The notes under the pieces are model-generated. The model did no database searches, had not been told where the DNA came from, and worked only from the letters and a program-made list of their open reading frames with translations. Both the position numbers and the translations under genes were made by a program. DNA of 64,000 nucleotides from Rhodoblastus sp. 17X3 (lineage in GTDB: Bacteria; Pseudomonadota; Alphaproteobacteria; Rhizobiales; Beijerinckiaceae). The stretch lies in contig NZ_JASHHX010000005.1 of assembly GCF_030056575.1 (NCBI RefSeq), positions 1 to 64,000 of the forward strand. The letters run 5' to 3'. Below are positions 8,501-16,229 of this stretch, in pieces (positions within the stretch are counted from its first letter, which is position 1; every line of letters begins with the position of its first letter).

Positions 8501-10945
8501 GGGCGACCCGGCGACAATGACGCTGTCGCTGAAATTCACCGTCAAGGTCACCGACTTGCCGGCGTTGAGACTGGCGTCGCCCGGATTGGCGACGACGGAC
8601 GCGACAACCGGCCCGTTGCTGACCGTGAAAACATCGGCGTTCGAGAGTTGGCTTGCGCCGGCCGCGTTGGCCTCCGTCGCGGTGACGCTATGGCTGCCCC
8701 CCACGACCGGGGTCGAGAAGGTGAAGACCCAGCCGCCGTCGCTTCCGACCGTCGTCGTCCCGGCGGAAACGCCGTCGAGGAAGACATTGATGGTGTCGCC
8801 GCGATAGCCCGTTCCGGTGACCTGAAGCCCATTGCTGGGGGCAAGGCCGCCGATGCTCGGGGACGTGATGACGGGCGACGGCGGGTTCACGAGCACCCGC
8901 GCGGTCGCAGTGCCCCACCAGGCGCTCGATCCCGCCGGAATGCTGACTTTCGAAGGATCGTTGCTGAAGAATTCGTTGGAGATCCAGAAGGCGTTCGGGT
9001 CGTTGGGATCGACGACGACGGAAGAAGAAACGCCCCAGCGCTGCACGCCGGTCGTCGGATCGGCGCCGCCCAGCGGGTTGTTGGCGACCGGGGCCGAACT
9101 CGCCTGAAACAGCACCGGCGCGCCGAAGTCCTCGTTGCGCCCGGCGACGATGTAATAATCGGCTGGATAGATCGACGCGCCGGAAGCGGTGAAATTGATC
9201 AGCACGTCGCCGGCGCCATTGACGGCGATGGACGCGTTGAAGAGCGCGACGTCCGAACTGAAGCCGAGCGACGTGGCGGAAATGTCGCCGCCCTGGACCA
9301 GGACAGGCTGGGTCACGCCATCCGTGGCGTTGGTGACGTCGAGCTGGAACCATTCGAGTTGCGGCTGCGTCGCGCCCGCGGGCATGACCAGGCTGACGCC
9401 ATAGACGTAATTATGGCCGTCGATCGAAGCATAGGCGAGACTCTTGATGGTTCCGCCGCCGGCGTTGATCGTCGCGCTCGTCCCGGCCTGGGCCACGACG
9501 AAATCATTGCCGCCGCTCCCCTGGTCGCTGTTGCCGAGCGCGAAATTCTGCATCGGGGTGAAGGCGCCGGAGTTGGCGTCATAGGTCTGGTAATTGAGAT
9601 AGGTCTGCGAACCATTGGAATAGGAGGCGATCAGAAAGGTGGCGCCATCGCCGCCCGAGATGGAACTGAAATGGCCGTTGTTGAGATTGGTGAGCGTATT
9701 GACGCCCGGCGAGGCGGTGGTGATTGTCGCGCCATTGACGACATCGGAAAGCGGAACGACGAAGGTCTTCGTGCCGCCGCTGACCTGCGCCGTGATAACG
9801 ACATTGGAGCCGTCGACCGAAAGGCCGGGCATGTCCGTGGAGCTCGATCCCGTCGCCAGCGTGGAGACGCTCCAGCCAAGGTCGGGATTGGTGGTGGTCG
9901 CGATGTCGATATCGATATTGTTGGTGGAGACGTAATAGACGAGCGCGATCCCGACATAGAGGCCCGAGGCGCTGTCATAGGTGAAACGCGTGTCCAGCAA
10001 GGATTTGACGTCGCTCGCGTTCGGGGCCGAGGCGAAGACGGAATAGAGGCTCTGCGTCTTCGTCACATTGGTCGACAGATTGGTCCATTGGAGACGCGAC
10101 GTCTCGCTCGTCACCACGAAATCCGTTCCCGCGGCCAAGGCGTTTTGCGGGGGCCAGTTGGTCGAGTCGGTAATGCCGGGAATCTGGTTGGTGACCAGGG
10201 ACGAAGCCACCATCGGCGTGGCGGAATAGAAATCCAGGATCGGCGCTGTCCCGGTTTCGCCGATCGGCGCCAGGCCATAGAGGTCCAGGATCGTCGCCAG
10301 CAGCGCATATTGATTGGCGGCCTGGTTGTTGAGAACGCCGGCCGGAACGCCCGCCCCGAGGACAATGGTCGCGATCTGGTTCGGGTAGCTGCCATCGCTG
10401 CCTTCGTCGAAAGTGATGACCAGCAAGGAATTATTCGCCTGCGCCCAAGCGGCATAGGCCATCATGTTGACGAGCCACGCATCGCCGGAGGCGACCGTAT
10501 TCGTCATGTTGTTCAGGTCGCTCGGCGTGACGAAGGAAACGGTCGGAAGCGCGTCGAAACCGGCCGCGGTGGTCGGGAAAGCCGAGAAGGGCAGCCCGAC
10601 GCCCGCGGAACTGTCGAATTCCTGCCAGGGCATGTGCCAGGGCGCCGCGCCGGACTCGGCATAGCCCGCGAAGGTCAGTCCGGCATTGGCCAGGCTGCTC
10701 GCCAGCGTCGGGACATAGCTCGGGTAAGTCGAAGGCACGGTGTCGTCGGTCACGCCCTGCGTCGAACCGGAAAAGAGCGCGAAATAATTCGGCTGGCTCG
10801 GATGGGCGACCGCGTTGAAATTGGTGAACAGCATGCCCATCGAGGCGAGCAGGTTCAGATTGGGCGCCTGTGGATTGCCGATGACCTGGGAAAAGCCCTT
10901 GTTTTCAAGGTTGAGGACGACAATGTGGCTCGGCGCGGCAGTCAT
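5531..10945 (-). CDS. giant extracellular phosphoesterase with Ig-like repeats
   Basis: 1804 residues. Residues 1-245 resemble the phosphoesterase family of acid phosphatases and phospholipase C (IVVLNLENKGFSQVIG, AHPSQPNYFALFSG, LLVITFDEGSDG). Residues about 270-700 are a beta-rich, propeller-like region that I cannot name. Then come one Ig-like domain, a SwmB-like domain (NAGKSVTLTVNFSDSV), five near-identical 100-residue Ig repeats (about 891-1390), a second SwmB-like domain, another Ig-like domain, and a C-terminal module (about 1612-1737) also found in the protein at 27569-29194. There is no N-terminal signal peptide, so export by the type I system at 29-33 kb is inferred. ATG at 10945 has AGGGAGC upstream. 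The substrate is unknown; the phosphoesterase call rests on the N-terminal motifs. Confidence 0.85.
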   Translation of the reverse strand: MTAAPSHIVVLNLENKGFSQVIGNPQAPNLNLLASMGMLFTNFNAVAHPSQPNYFALFSGSTQGVTDDTVPSTYPSYVPTLASSLANAGLTFAGYAESGAAPWHMPWQEFDSSAGVGLPFSAFPTTAAGFDALPTVSFVTPSDLNNMTNTVASGDAWLVNMMAYAAWAQANNSLLVITFDEGSDGSYPNQIATIVLGAGVPAGVLNNQAANQYALLATILDLYGLAPIGETGTAPILDFYSATPMVASSLVTNQIPGITDSTNWPPQNALAAGTDFVVTSETSRLQWTNLSTNVTKTQSLYSVFASAPNASDVKSLLDTRFTYDSASGLYVGIALVYYVSTNNIDIDIATTTNPDLGWSVSTLATGSSSTDMPGLSVDGSNVVITAQVSGGTKTFVVPLSDVVNGATITTASPGVNTLTNLNNGHFSSISGGDGATFLIASYSNGSQTYLNYQTYDANSGAFTPMQNFALGNSDQGSGGNDFVVAQAGTSATINAGGGTIKSLAYASIDGHNYVYGVSLVMPAGATQPQLEWFQLDVTNATDGVTQPVLVQGGDISATSLGFSSDVALFNASIAVNGAGDVLINFTASGASIYPADYYIVAGRNEDFGAPVLFQASSAPVANNPLGGADPTTGVQRWGVSSSVVVDPNDPNAFWISNEFFSNDPSKVSIPAGSSAWWGTATARVLVNPPSPVITSPSIGGLAPSNGLQVTGTGYRGDTINVFLDGVSAGTTTVGSDGGWVFTFSTPVVGGSHSVTATEANAAGASQLSNADVFTVSNGPVVASVVANPGDASLNAGKSVTLTVNFSDSVIVAGSPYLVLNDGGIATYAGGSGTNALAFTYVVTPGQNTFDLTVLGLVPDGGDIRDASGNLAILDGAAANPAGILRIDTNVPDAPSIAGISPDAGASATDGLTNIASVAVSGTAEAGSTVQLYDGATLIATLVADSNGAWTTSSNITLAEGVNTLTATATDAAGNASAPSGAFVATLDTTPPAQPSIAGISPDSGTSASDGITNVASVAVSGSAEAGSSVQLYDGGILVVTLVAGSNGAWATSSNVALAEGVNNITATATDALNNVSAPSAIFVATLDTAAPSLPAISGISPDSGTSAADGLTNIASVAVGGTAEANATVNLYDGAILVATVAADGGGNWSTASNITLAQGVNNLTATATDAAGNASAPSATYVASLDTAAPGLPVISGISPDTGTSATDGITSAATVAVSGTAEAGSTVALYDGATLVVTVAADGSGNWTTASNITLAQGVNNLTATATDAAGNISAPSAIFVATLDTTAPAAPAISGISPDNGTSAADGTTNVASVGVSGTAEANATVNLYDGAILVATAAADGGGNWTTASNITLAQGVNNLTATATDAVSHVSAPSPIFVATLDTAAPTVSSVIANPATANLNAGKSVTLTVNFSESVFVAGAPTLALNDGGVATYAGGSGTKALAFTYVVAAGQNTSDLTVSSLQVNGGSIKDLAGNAAVVSGAARNPAGTLKIDTTAPTVTISTIAGNDILSGTEAAAGFSISGKTSGAETGQVVSVKLIDRTNAVVGNYTAAVPTNNAWSVALTGAQALALADGAYTVTANVSDAAGNAAAQATRALTVDEDKGPEAPVLTLANSALLVAAGGSVALGVTATPVDGDDRLSVVIRGLPSYETISAPSGYSVSNAKQADGTFTWTIAETTGTTGAPISNLTLSSTYTGTGQPVANLIITANNLTTGETASSAPQFLVMTDPPVAGGAGSTQSGPAAVAALLLEGGSPAANLGLLGQNAGSFASSVQFAASTVDPPHGHPFIYFSAATNA
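6778..8277. repeat. five tandem 300-bp repeats coding Ig-like domains
   Basis: Five in-register copies with a period of exactly 300 bp (100 codons). The same 40-base segment recurs near 6856, 7156, 7456, 7756 and 8056. Copies one to three (lower coordinates) are almost identical over long stretches; the last two have drifted more. Each unit encodes a domain running from PSIAGISPD through VAVSGTAEAGSTV to FVATLDT. Such arrays can expand or contract by recombination and can confuse short-read assembly. Confidence 0.9.
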
Positions 10946-11037
10946 GATGGCGCTCCCTGTGACTTGTCACGGCGCGTTGGCGTTGCGTGGATGATTGCGC
11001 CGTTCCGAACCTGGCCTGAGCCTCTCATTCGGGCGCG

Positions 11038-11054
11038 CGAATAAGGCTTATTCG
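11038..11054. promoter_or_regulatory. 17-bp palindrome upstream of the phosphoesterase gene
   Basis: CGAATAAG-G-CTTATTCG is a perfect inverted repeat 93-109 bases before the ATG at 10945, in the 206-bp spacer between the phosphoesterase and glycosidase-like genes. Position and symmetry suggest an operator for the phosphoesterase gene. A second small repeat, GTGAC-TT-GTCAC (10959-10970), lies just upstream of the ribosome-binding site. Confidence 0.4.
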
Positions 11055-11151
11055 GCGAAAAATCCTGCGGAAGCGGTACGCCCCGCTACGCCTTTGGGCT
11101 GCGCGGATTATTCGCCATGAGGTTCGGCGCGCGTGCGCGACGGCGCCCGGC

Positions 11152-12003
11152 TCATTCGCCATTATGGCGCTTGAGCACCTCCAGCAGGGGAGCAGAGGTC
11201 GCCAGCGCCTTGTCAGATTTCTGCGTTCCCCAGGAATAGGCGTAGTCGAACACGGGATGCGCGATCCATTCGCGCCAAAGGTCCAGAATGCGGCGCAATT
11301 CTTCGGCGTTCGGCAGGCGGTAGCCGCCCCCTTCCGATCGCCATTCGCCTCCGCCGAACGTCTGGTAAATGGGCACGACCTGCGCATCGGATATTCCGAT
11401 CCGCCGGCCCGCCTCGACGAAGCGGCCGATCATGGCGAAATCGCATTCCCGCCAGTCGCGGCGGCACGGATAAGGCGCGATTCCGAACAGGTCGACATGA
11501 CTGTTGTCGGGACGCAGCGCGGCGTCAAAAGCCGGCGCGGCGGAGGTCCCGACATTCATCAGGGCGATGAAGGTCACGACTCCCGCGCGGCGCGCGTGGA
11601 TCCAGTCGGACTCCGCGCGCAGGCCCTCTGCCGGGCAAGGCCGCCGCCAGCGCCCCGACGGATCGGGATCGTCCATCAAATAGAAGCCGAACAATTTTGG
11701 ATGATCGATGACGGACTCGACCAGCCCGCGAAAGCGCGCGTCGGCGCCGTCGCAACTGCCGACCCACATCAGCCCCATCACGTCGCGGGGCAATGAGTCC
11801 AGAACCTCGGCGCTCGAGACATCCGCCAGATTAAAGCCAAAGTCGCGCGGGACAAAACGGCCTCCCGGATCGAAATTGCCGTTCACCGCGAAATGGCGCG
11901 GCGCTTTCACGGCGTCGTCCGCGGCGGCGTCCCACGAGCCCAGCGCCGTCGGGGCGATCAACAGGATTGCGCCGAGCCAGATTTTTCGCCAGCGCAACCC
12001 CAT
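11152..12003 (-). CDS. secreted glycoside-hydrolase-like protein
   Basis: About 283 residues. The ATG at 12003 has an AGGAGG site and starts a signal peptide (MGLRWRKIWLGAILLIAP then AAADD). The mature part is a paralogue of the N-terminal domain of the protein at 27569-29194. Shared blocks in order are NGNF, FNLADVSS, LFGFYLMDDPDP (LYGFYLADEPNG in the paralogue), DLFGIAPYP, VPIYQTFGGG and FDYAYSWGTQ. The layout suggests a TIM-barrel hydrolase with an acidic residue after strand 4, but I cannot name the family. It is the last gene of the polysaccharide operon, suggesting a role in trimming or releasing the polymer outside the cytoplasm. The DEP-to-DDP change may alter or abolish activity. Confidence 0.7.
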   Translation of the reverse strand: MGLRWRKIWLGAILLIAPTALGSWDAAADDAVKAPRHFAVNGNFDPGGRFVPRDFGFNLADVSSAEVLDSLPRDVMGLMWVGSCDGADARFRGLVESVIDHPKLFGFYLMDDPDPSGRWRRPCPAEGLRAESDWIHARRAGVVTFIALMNVGTSAAPAFDAALRPDNSHVDLFGIAPYPCRRDWRECDFAMIGRFVEAGRRIGISDAQVVPIYQTFGGGEWRSEGGGYRLPNAEELRRILDLWREWIAHPVFDYAYSWGTQKSDKALATSAPLLEVLKRHNGE

Positions 12004-12083
12004 GACGCCCTCCTGCCGCGGGCGAGGTTTCCCTCGCGCGAAGATTCGTTCCCTGCCGCTCGATGCGAAGAAAAAGGCGGCGG

Positions 12084-12839
12084 TCATCCCGCTCCGACGG
12101 CGACCTCGTTCAATTGCGCGACGATGGCGCGCTCCGCCTGACGGACATTGTCGTCGAGCGATTCGCCATCGGCCGAGCTGAGAGCCAGAACCGGCCGCCC
12201 GCGCCGGCCGAGCAGTCCGTCGATCCGCCGCGCCAGCGCCGCCTGTTCCGGCGCCTCGACGCGCCTTTCCTCGAACAGTCGGCCCACGCGGCCGACCAGT
12301 TCCATGCGCCGGCTGATCCGGGACTCGATATCCTTGACGGGCGCTTCGACGCGAATGGCCAGATCGGAATGCGGAACGACGTCGAGCAGGCCGCCGATCG
12401 TCGCATCGTCAATGCCCGGCTGCACCTCGGCGATCGAAGCGATAGCCTGGATATAGGCCTGATCGAAAATCCAGGTCTTTCGACTCCGGGCCGCCTGGGT
12501 CCAGGCGTTGGAAAGCCGCGCCAGATATTGCCGCATGCGAAGCGCACGGAAAATCTCGCCCTGAGGCAAGGCCTGCGTCAATTCGCTGACTACGCGCCCG
12601 GAGCCGCCGGCGCCCGGATTCTTCGCGACATGGAACATCAGTTCGCAGGCTGGCGCCACCAGCCGTCGAAAGGCGTCGGAAAAGGGCTGCGGCTGGGGCG
12701 CCCCCGCGCTGGAAGTCTCGCCGGGCCGCGCGCTGAGCCTGAGCATGACCGGATAGCCTGCCGCGCGGAGGTGATTGGCGAGGCTGATCGCAAGGGTCGT
12801 CTTGCCGGAACCCGGCGGGCCAAAAAATTCGAGGATCAA
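12084..12839 (-). CDS. P-loop nucleotide kinase-like protein of the polysaccharide locus
   Basis: About 251 residues. The Walker A motif GPPGSGKTT comes within the first 16 residues, followed by a kinase-like fold with RMRQYLARL, WIFDQAYIQ (Walker B/DxD-like) and an Arg-rich lid (ESRISRRMELVGRV). I prefer the TTG start at 12839 (ILEFFGPPGSGKTT) because GGAGG sits five bases before it; GTG codons at 12851 and 12860 are alternatives without a good ribosome-binding site. It follows the nucleotidyltransferase-kinase fusion by 28 bases and precedes the glycosidase-like gene by 80. The substrate is unknown; phosphorylation of a sugar, lipid or nucleotide precursor is possible. Confidence 0.75.
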   Translation of the reverse strand: MILEFFGPPGSGKTTLAISLANHLRAAGYPVMLRLSARPGETSSAGAPQPQPFSDAFRRLVAPACELMFHVAKNPGAGGSGRVVSELTQALPQGEIFRALRMRQYLARLSNAWTQAARSRKTWIFDQAYIQAIASIAEVQPGIDDATIGGLLDVVPHSDLAIRVEAPVKDIESRISRRMELVGRVGRLFEERRVEAPEQAALARRIDGLLGRRGRPVLALSSADGESLDDNVRQAERAIVAQLNEVAVGAG

Positions 12840-12867
12840 CGCCGCCTCCACTCGCAACACGCTCTAC

Positions 12868-14388
12868 TCACAACACGTCCCACACGGCCTGCTTGACCTT
12901 GCGGGTTACATCTTCCAGCGGCGCTCTCGCGTCGATGCAGACAATTTTCGCGCCCGGAAACTGTAGCCGCTCCAGACTGGCCAGGCGCTCCACAATCAGC
13001 GCCGGATTCATGTCCGGCTCACGCCGCTGGACGGTTTCAGGACCGACCTGGAGCTTGACGACCAGATCGGGCGGCGCGCGATGCGCCCGCATATAGATCG
13101 CCTGTTCGAACCGACGGAGCCAGTCGGGCGCTAAGGGCAGCCGGTAGAGCAGCGGGCCGTCGTTGAAATTCTCGATTTCGTTCTGCGGGTAGCGGTCGGT
13201 GACGACAATGAAGCCGCGCCGCGCAGCACGCTGGATGGTGATCAGCTTGTGCCGCTTGTCGAGCGCCACGGCCATCGCCCAGACGGCGAACAACGCCGAA
13301 TAGACAGGCCCCGGCGGTCGGTCGGAAATTTTGCCGTGCGACGCGCCTTTCGGCTTGGTCTTGATGAAGCGGGCGATCACTCCGGCAAGGGCCTTGAACG
13401 GCGCCAGGACCAGCGAAGGCGCCCCGTCGCCGGTGCCGAAATAGACCCTGACGACATCGATTTCCGGTCCGAGCCACTTGCGGATCATCGTCGCCGCCGT
13501 GCTCTTGCCCGAGCCGTCCACGCCGACGAAGGCGATCACGAGCCCGCCGCCCGGCGCGCGCCGTCCCCAGATGCGGGGCGTTTGCAGATGGCGCCGGTTG
13601 AAGGCCCCGAACAGAAAAGCCAACGTCCGCGCCGCGCCGACCAGCGCCGCCTCGACGCCGCCGCAACGGCGCTGCAACGACAACGCGCCGGCGACTTCCC
13701 GGCGCAAACCGGCGGATGCGCCCATCGGATCGTCAATGATCGCGCGGACGACCCGCCCGGCGAGATCGGCGTCGAAAATTTCCTCGGCGGCGCAGCGCAA
13801 GGCGACGCTGTCAATCAGCGGCGCAAGCTCGGCGAAATCCTTGCGGAATTTTTCGTCGATCTGCTCGCGGCGCGCAATCTGGACCGGATCGAGGCGGCTG
13901 AATTCAAGCTGGCCGCGCACGAACAACAGCAGCGCCGCATCTTCCGGGGCGAGCACGCGCGGATTGCGGCCGGGCAGGAGGCGGCTGCGCTCCAGAAAAG
14001 CCGTCTCGCTCGGCAGGCGGGCGTTCTTGAACAGGGACGGACCCAGGATCAGCCGGAAATGGACATGGGCGTGCAGCAAAACCCCGCTGGCCTGATCGAA
14101 GCCAAGGAAGCTCGTCATCGCCGGGTCGTCCCGGCCCGGCCCGTCGGGCGCCAGCTTGAAGCCGCAATCGACGAGGATTTGCAGAGCCTGCTGGCGATCG
14201 CCCCGCGCAATCAGCAAATCGAGGTCGGAGCGTCCGGCGTAGGCGTCGGGCAGACGAGTCGGGCTCTTCCAGCTGCACCAGGCGAGACCGGCGTGCTCGA
14301 AAGCCTCAAACAGGCGCGCGTAAAGCGGCGGCGGCGCGGGTCGATCGCTTTCGACCCCATGAGCCGGCATGGCCATTGAAACATTCAT
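12868..14388 (-). CDS. nucleotidyltransferase-thymidylate-kinase-like fusion
   Basis: About 506 residues with two enzyme-like parts. The N-terminal part (about 25-260) carries GRSDLDLLI, the G-S-D-x-D type motif of the nucleotidyltransferase superfamily, after WCSWKS. The C-terminal part (about 285-506) is a thymidylate-kinase-like P-loop domain with GVDGSGKST, a DRYPQNEIENFNDGP segment resembling the DR(Y/F) motif, and LKLQVGPE-like VVKLQVGPET. The ATG at 14388 overlaps the upstream stop by four bases. Proteins of this layout occur in capsule loci, but the reaction is not established. True dTMP kinase activity is unlikely given the long insertions and the context. Confidence 0.75.
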   Translation of the reverse strand: MNVSMAMPAHGVESDRPAPPPLYARLFEAFEHAGLAWCSWKSPTRLPDAYAGRSDLDLLIARGDRQQALQILVDCGFKLAPDGPGRDDPAMTSFLGFDQASGVLLHAHVHFRLILGPSLFKNARLPSETAFLERSRLLPGRNPRVLAPEDAALLLFVRGQLEFSRLDPVQIARREQIDEKFRKDFAELAPLIDSVALRCAAEEIFDADLAGRVVRAIIDDPMGASAGLRREVAGALSLQRRCGGVEAALVGAARTLAFLFGAFNRRHLQTPRIWGRRAPGGGLVIAFVGVDGSGKSTAATMIRKWLGPEIDVVRVYFGTGDGAPSLVLAPFKALAGVIARFIKTKPKGASHGKISDRPPGPVYSALFAVWAMAVALDKRHKLITIQRAARRGFIVVTDRYPQNEIENFNDGPLLYRLPLAPDWLRRFEQAIYMRAHRAPPDLVVKLQVGPETVQRREPDMNPALIVERLASLERLQFPGAKIVCIDARAPLEDVTRKVKQAVWDVL

Positions 14389-16229
14389 TCCGCCGCCCCC
14401 CCGATCACGATATGGCGCTCCGCGGGCTTGGACTGGCCTTTGTCTTCCGGCCTGGCCTCCGTCGTGTTCTCCGCCGTTGGCCTGGCCAGCGAGACAATCC
14501 ACTCCTGGCCGTCCGGCAAGCGCCGGGCCTCCCCTTTGGGCGCAGGCAGCCGAGCGCGGAGCGATCCCATGCGAAGCGCGGTAAGCTTCGAGAACTGGGC
14601 TTCCCAATTTCCGAAGCCGCTGGCGGACGGCGCTTCCGCGTCCGTCAGCGCAAAAAAAACCTTGCGGCGCGGACGGCCGGAGCGCGACGCCTCCCCCGAG
14701 GCCGAGACCTCCCGCAGCGATGTTGCGACGTCCCGATATTCCGTCGCTCCCGCCGCGACATTGAGGACGACGGAATCCGCCAGCCTGACCATCACCCGCG
14801 CCGCCGGCGACGCCGAGGTCGACGGAGCCGCCAGCACGATCCAGTCGTAGCAGCGGCGCATGTCCTGAAGCGTCCGGGCCAGCGCGCCTGAAGCCGCCTG
14901 CGCAAGCAGGTCGGCGCGATCGGCGGCCAGCAGGCAGAAATGGATCTGCGCGCCGCCGAGCCGCGCCGCATCGGCGGCCTCGGCATATTGCGCCGCCATT
15001 GAATCATCGTCGGCCACCGCGAGCAGCACGCTCTTCATGCGCGACGCCGCCAGGGCCAGATCAAAGGCGAGATCGTTCGGCCTCGATCCGCCCGCCGAGG
15101 CGACCACGACCGTCTGTTTGGCCTTGGCGCCGGGAGCAAGGAAGATATTGACGGCCATCTCCTCGATCGCCGCGTCGTAATCCGCTGCGTTCCTTTGCGA
15201 CGAATTCATTTTTCCCGCCTGATACAGCTTCGGCGGCGCCGATCCGGCGACCGGATAGGGGAATATCCGGCGCAGATCGCCTATGCTGCGGACGCGACGA
15301 TCAAGGCGTCCGAGCAGCAGCGCCAGCGCGACGCCAAACAGGGCGGAGGCGATGATCGCCGGAACGATGATGAGGATCGGGCGCGCGGAGCTGGGCTGCT
15401 CCGGCGGGCGGGCCAGGGCGTAAACCTTGATAGGCGGCGACAGCGCCAGAATCTGCCGGCGATTGGCGGCCTGACGCTGCGCAAGAGTCTGGTTCAGCCT
15501 TTCCGCGTCAAGCTCCTGCTGGATTTCGGCGACGCGGGCGTCCGCCTTGCTCACGGCGGCGGCGTCAGCGTCCGGGCTTGCATCCAGTTCCTTTCGATCG
15601 GCCAGGGCCTGCCGATATTTGCCTTCGAGCTCGTCGATCCGGCGCATTTGCCGCGCCGCCGCTTCCGCCGCCGTCGAGGCGTCGGGTGAGAGGCTTTCAT
15701 CGACATAGGCCTGCGCGATTTCATTGGCCACGCGCGCCGCCACCTCGGGCGACCGGGCGGTGAAATTGACGGAGATCAGATGGGAGCGCAATTCCTGCAT
15801 CACCTTGAGGTGACGCTCGATGTCCAATGCGCTCTTGAAGCGACCCCTCAACAGCTCGTCATTGTCCATTTCCGCCAGCGCGCGGTCGAGATTCGACCGC
15901 GAGGTCAGCATGGCGATATGCGTGTCAATGGCGCCGTCGTCGGCGCGGCGCGCGCTTTCGGCGGTCTCGCTGTCGCTGTAGATGAGCAGCGCCTTGGCGG
16001 TGTAGCGCGGCATTAGAACCAGCGCCGAGAAAATGGCGAGCGCCGCGCCGACGCCGATGCAGGTCAGCACGAGCTTCCTGCGCTCGAACAGGGTTTGAAT
16101 CATGCCGGTGAAATCCGGCCCCGCGCCATCGCCCGACGGGCCGTCGTCGCGCTCGGGCGGCTCGGCCCTGACTGGCGCAATGGCCGCAATCCGGTTTGGC
16201 CCGGACGATATCTTGAGTCGCCTTGTCAT
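14385..16229 (-). CDS. polysaccharide chain-length (Wzz/PCP) protein with degenerate tyrosine-kinase domain
   Basis: 614 residues. The first membrane segment is at about 52-73, a periplasmic Wzz-type region with coiled coils lies between, and the second segment is at about 281-305. The proline-rich turn before it (ARPPEQPSSARP) is typical of polysaccharide co-polymerases. The cytoplasmic C-terminal domain resembles a BY-kinase, but the Walker A position reads VVVASAGGSRPNDL with no GKT/S, and no C-terminal Tyr cluster is visible. It is therefore probably a pseudokinase that sets polymer length without autophosphorylation. It overlaps both neighbours by four bases (ATGA), within the polymerase operon. 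Confidence 0.85.
   Translation of the reverse strand: MTRRLKISSGPNRIAAIAPVRAEPPERDDGPSGDGAGPDFTGMIQTLFERRKLVLTCIGVGAALAIFSALVLMPRYTAKALLIYSDSETAESARRADDGAIDTHIAMLTSRSNLDRALAEMDNDELLRGRFKSALDIERHLKVMQELRSHLISVNFTARSPEVAARVANEIAQAYVDESLSPDASTAAEAAARQMRRIDELEGKYRQALADRKELDASPDADAAAVSKADARVAEIQQELDAERLNQTLAQRQAANRRQILALSPPIKVYALARPPEQPSSARPILIIVPAIIASALFGVALALLLGRLDRRVRSIGDLRRIFPYPVAGSAPPKLYQAGKMNSSQRNAADYDAAIEEMAVNIFLAPGAKAKQTVVVASAGGSRPNDLAFDLALAASRMKSVLLAVADDDSMAAQYAEAADAARLGGAQIHFCLLAADRADLLAQAASGALARTLQDMRRCYDWIVLAAPSTSASPAARVMVRLADSVVLNVAAGATEYRDVATSLREVSASGEASRSGRPRRKVFFALTDAEAPSASGFGNWEAQFSKLTALRMGSLRARLPAPKGEARRLPDGQEWIVSLARPTAENTTEARPEDKGQSKPAERHIVIGGAAE

Noticed and set aside
5567-11044. 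Long plus-strand open frames opposite the phosphoesterase gene (about 814 and 878 codons)
   Set aside because: They are antisense to a protein with clear domains, are Arg/Gly/Asp-rich without recognisable motifs, and arise from the GC-rich repeats on the other strand.
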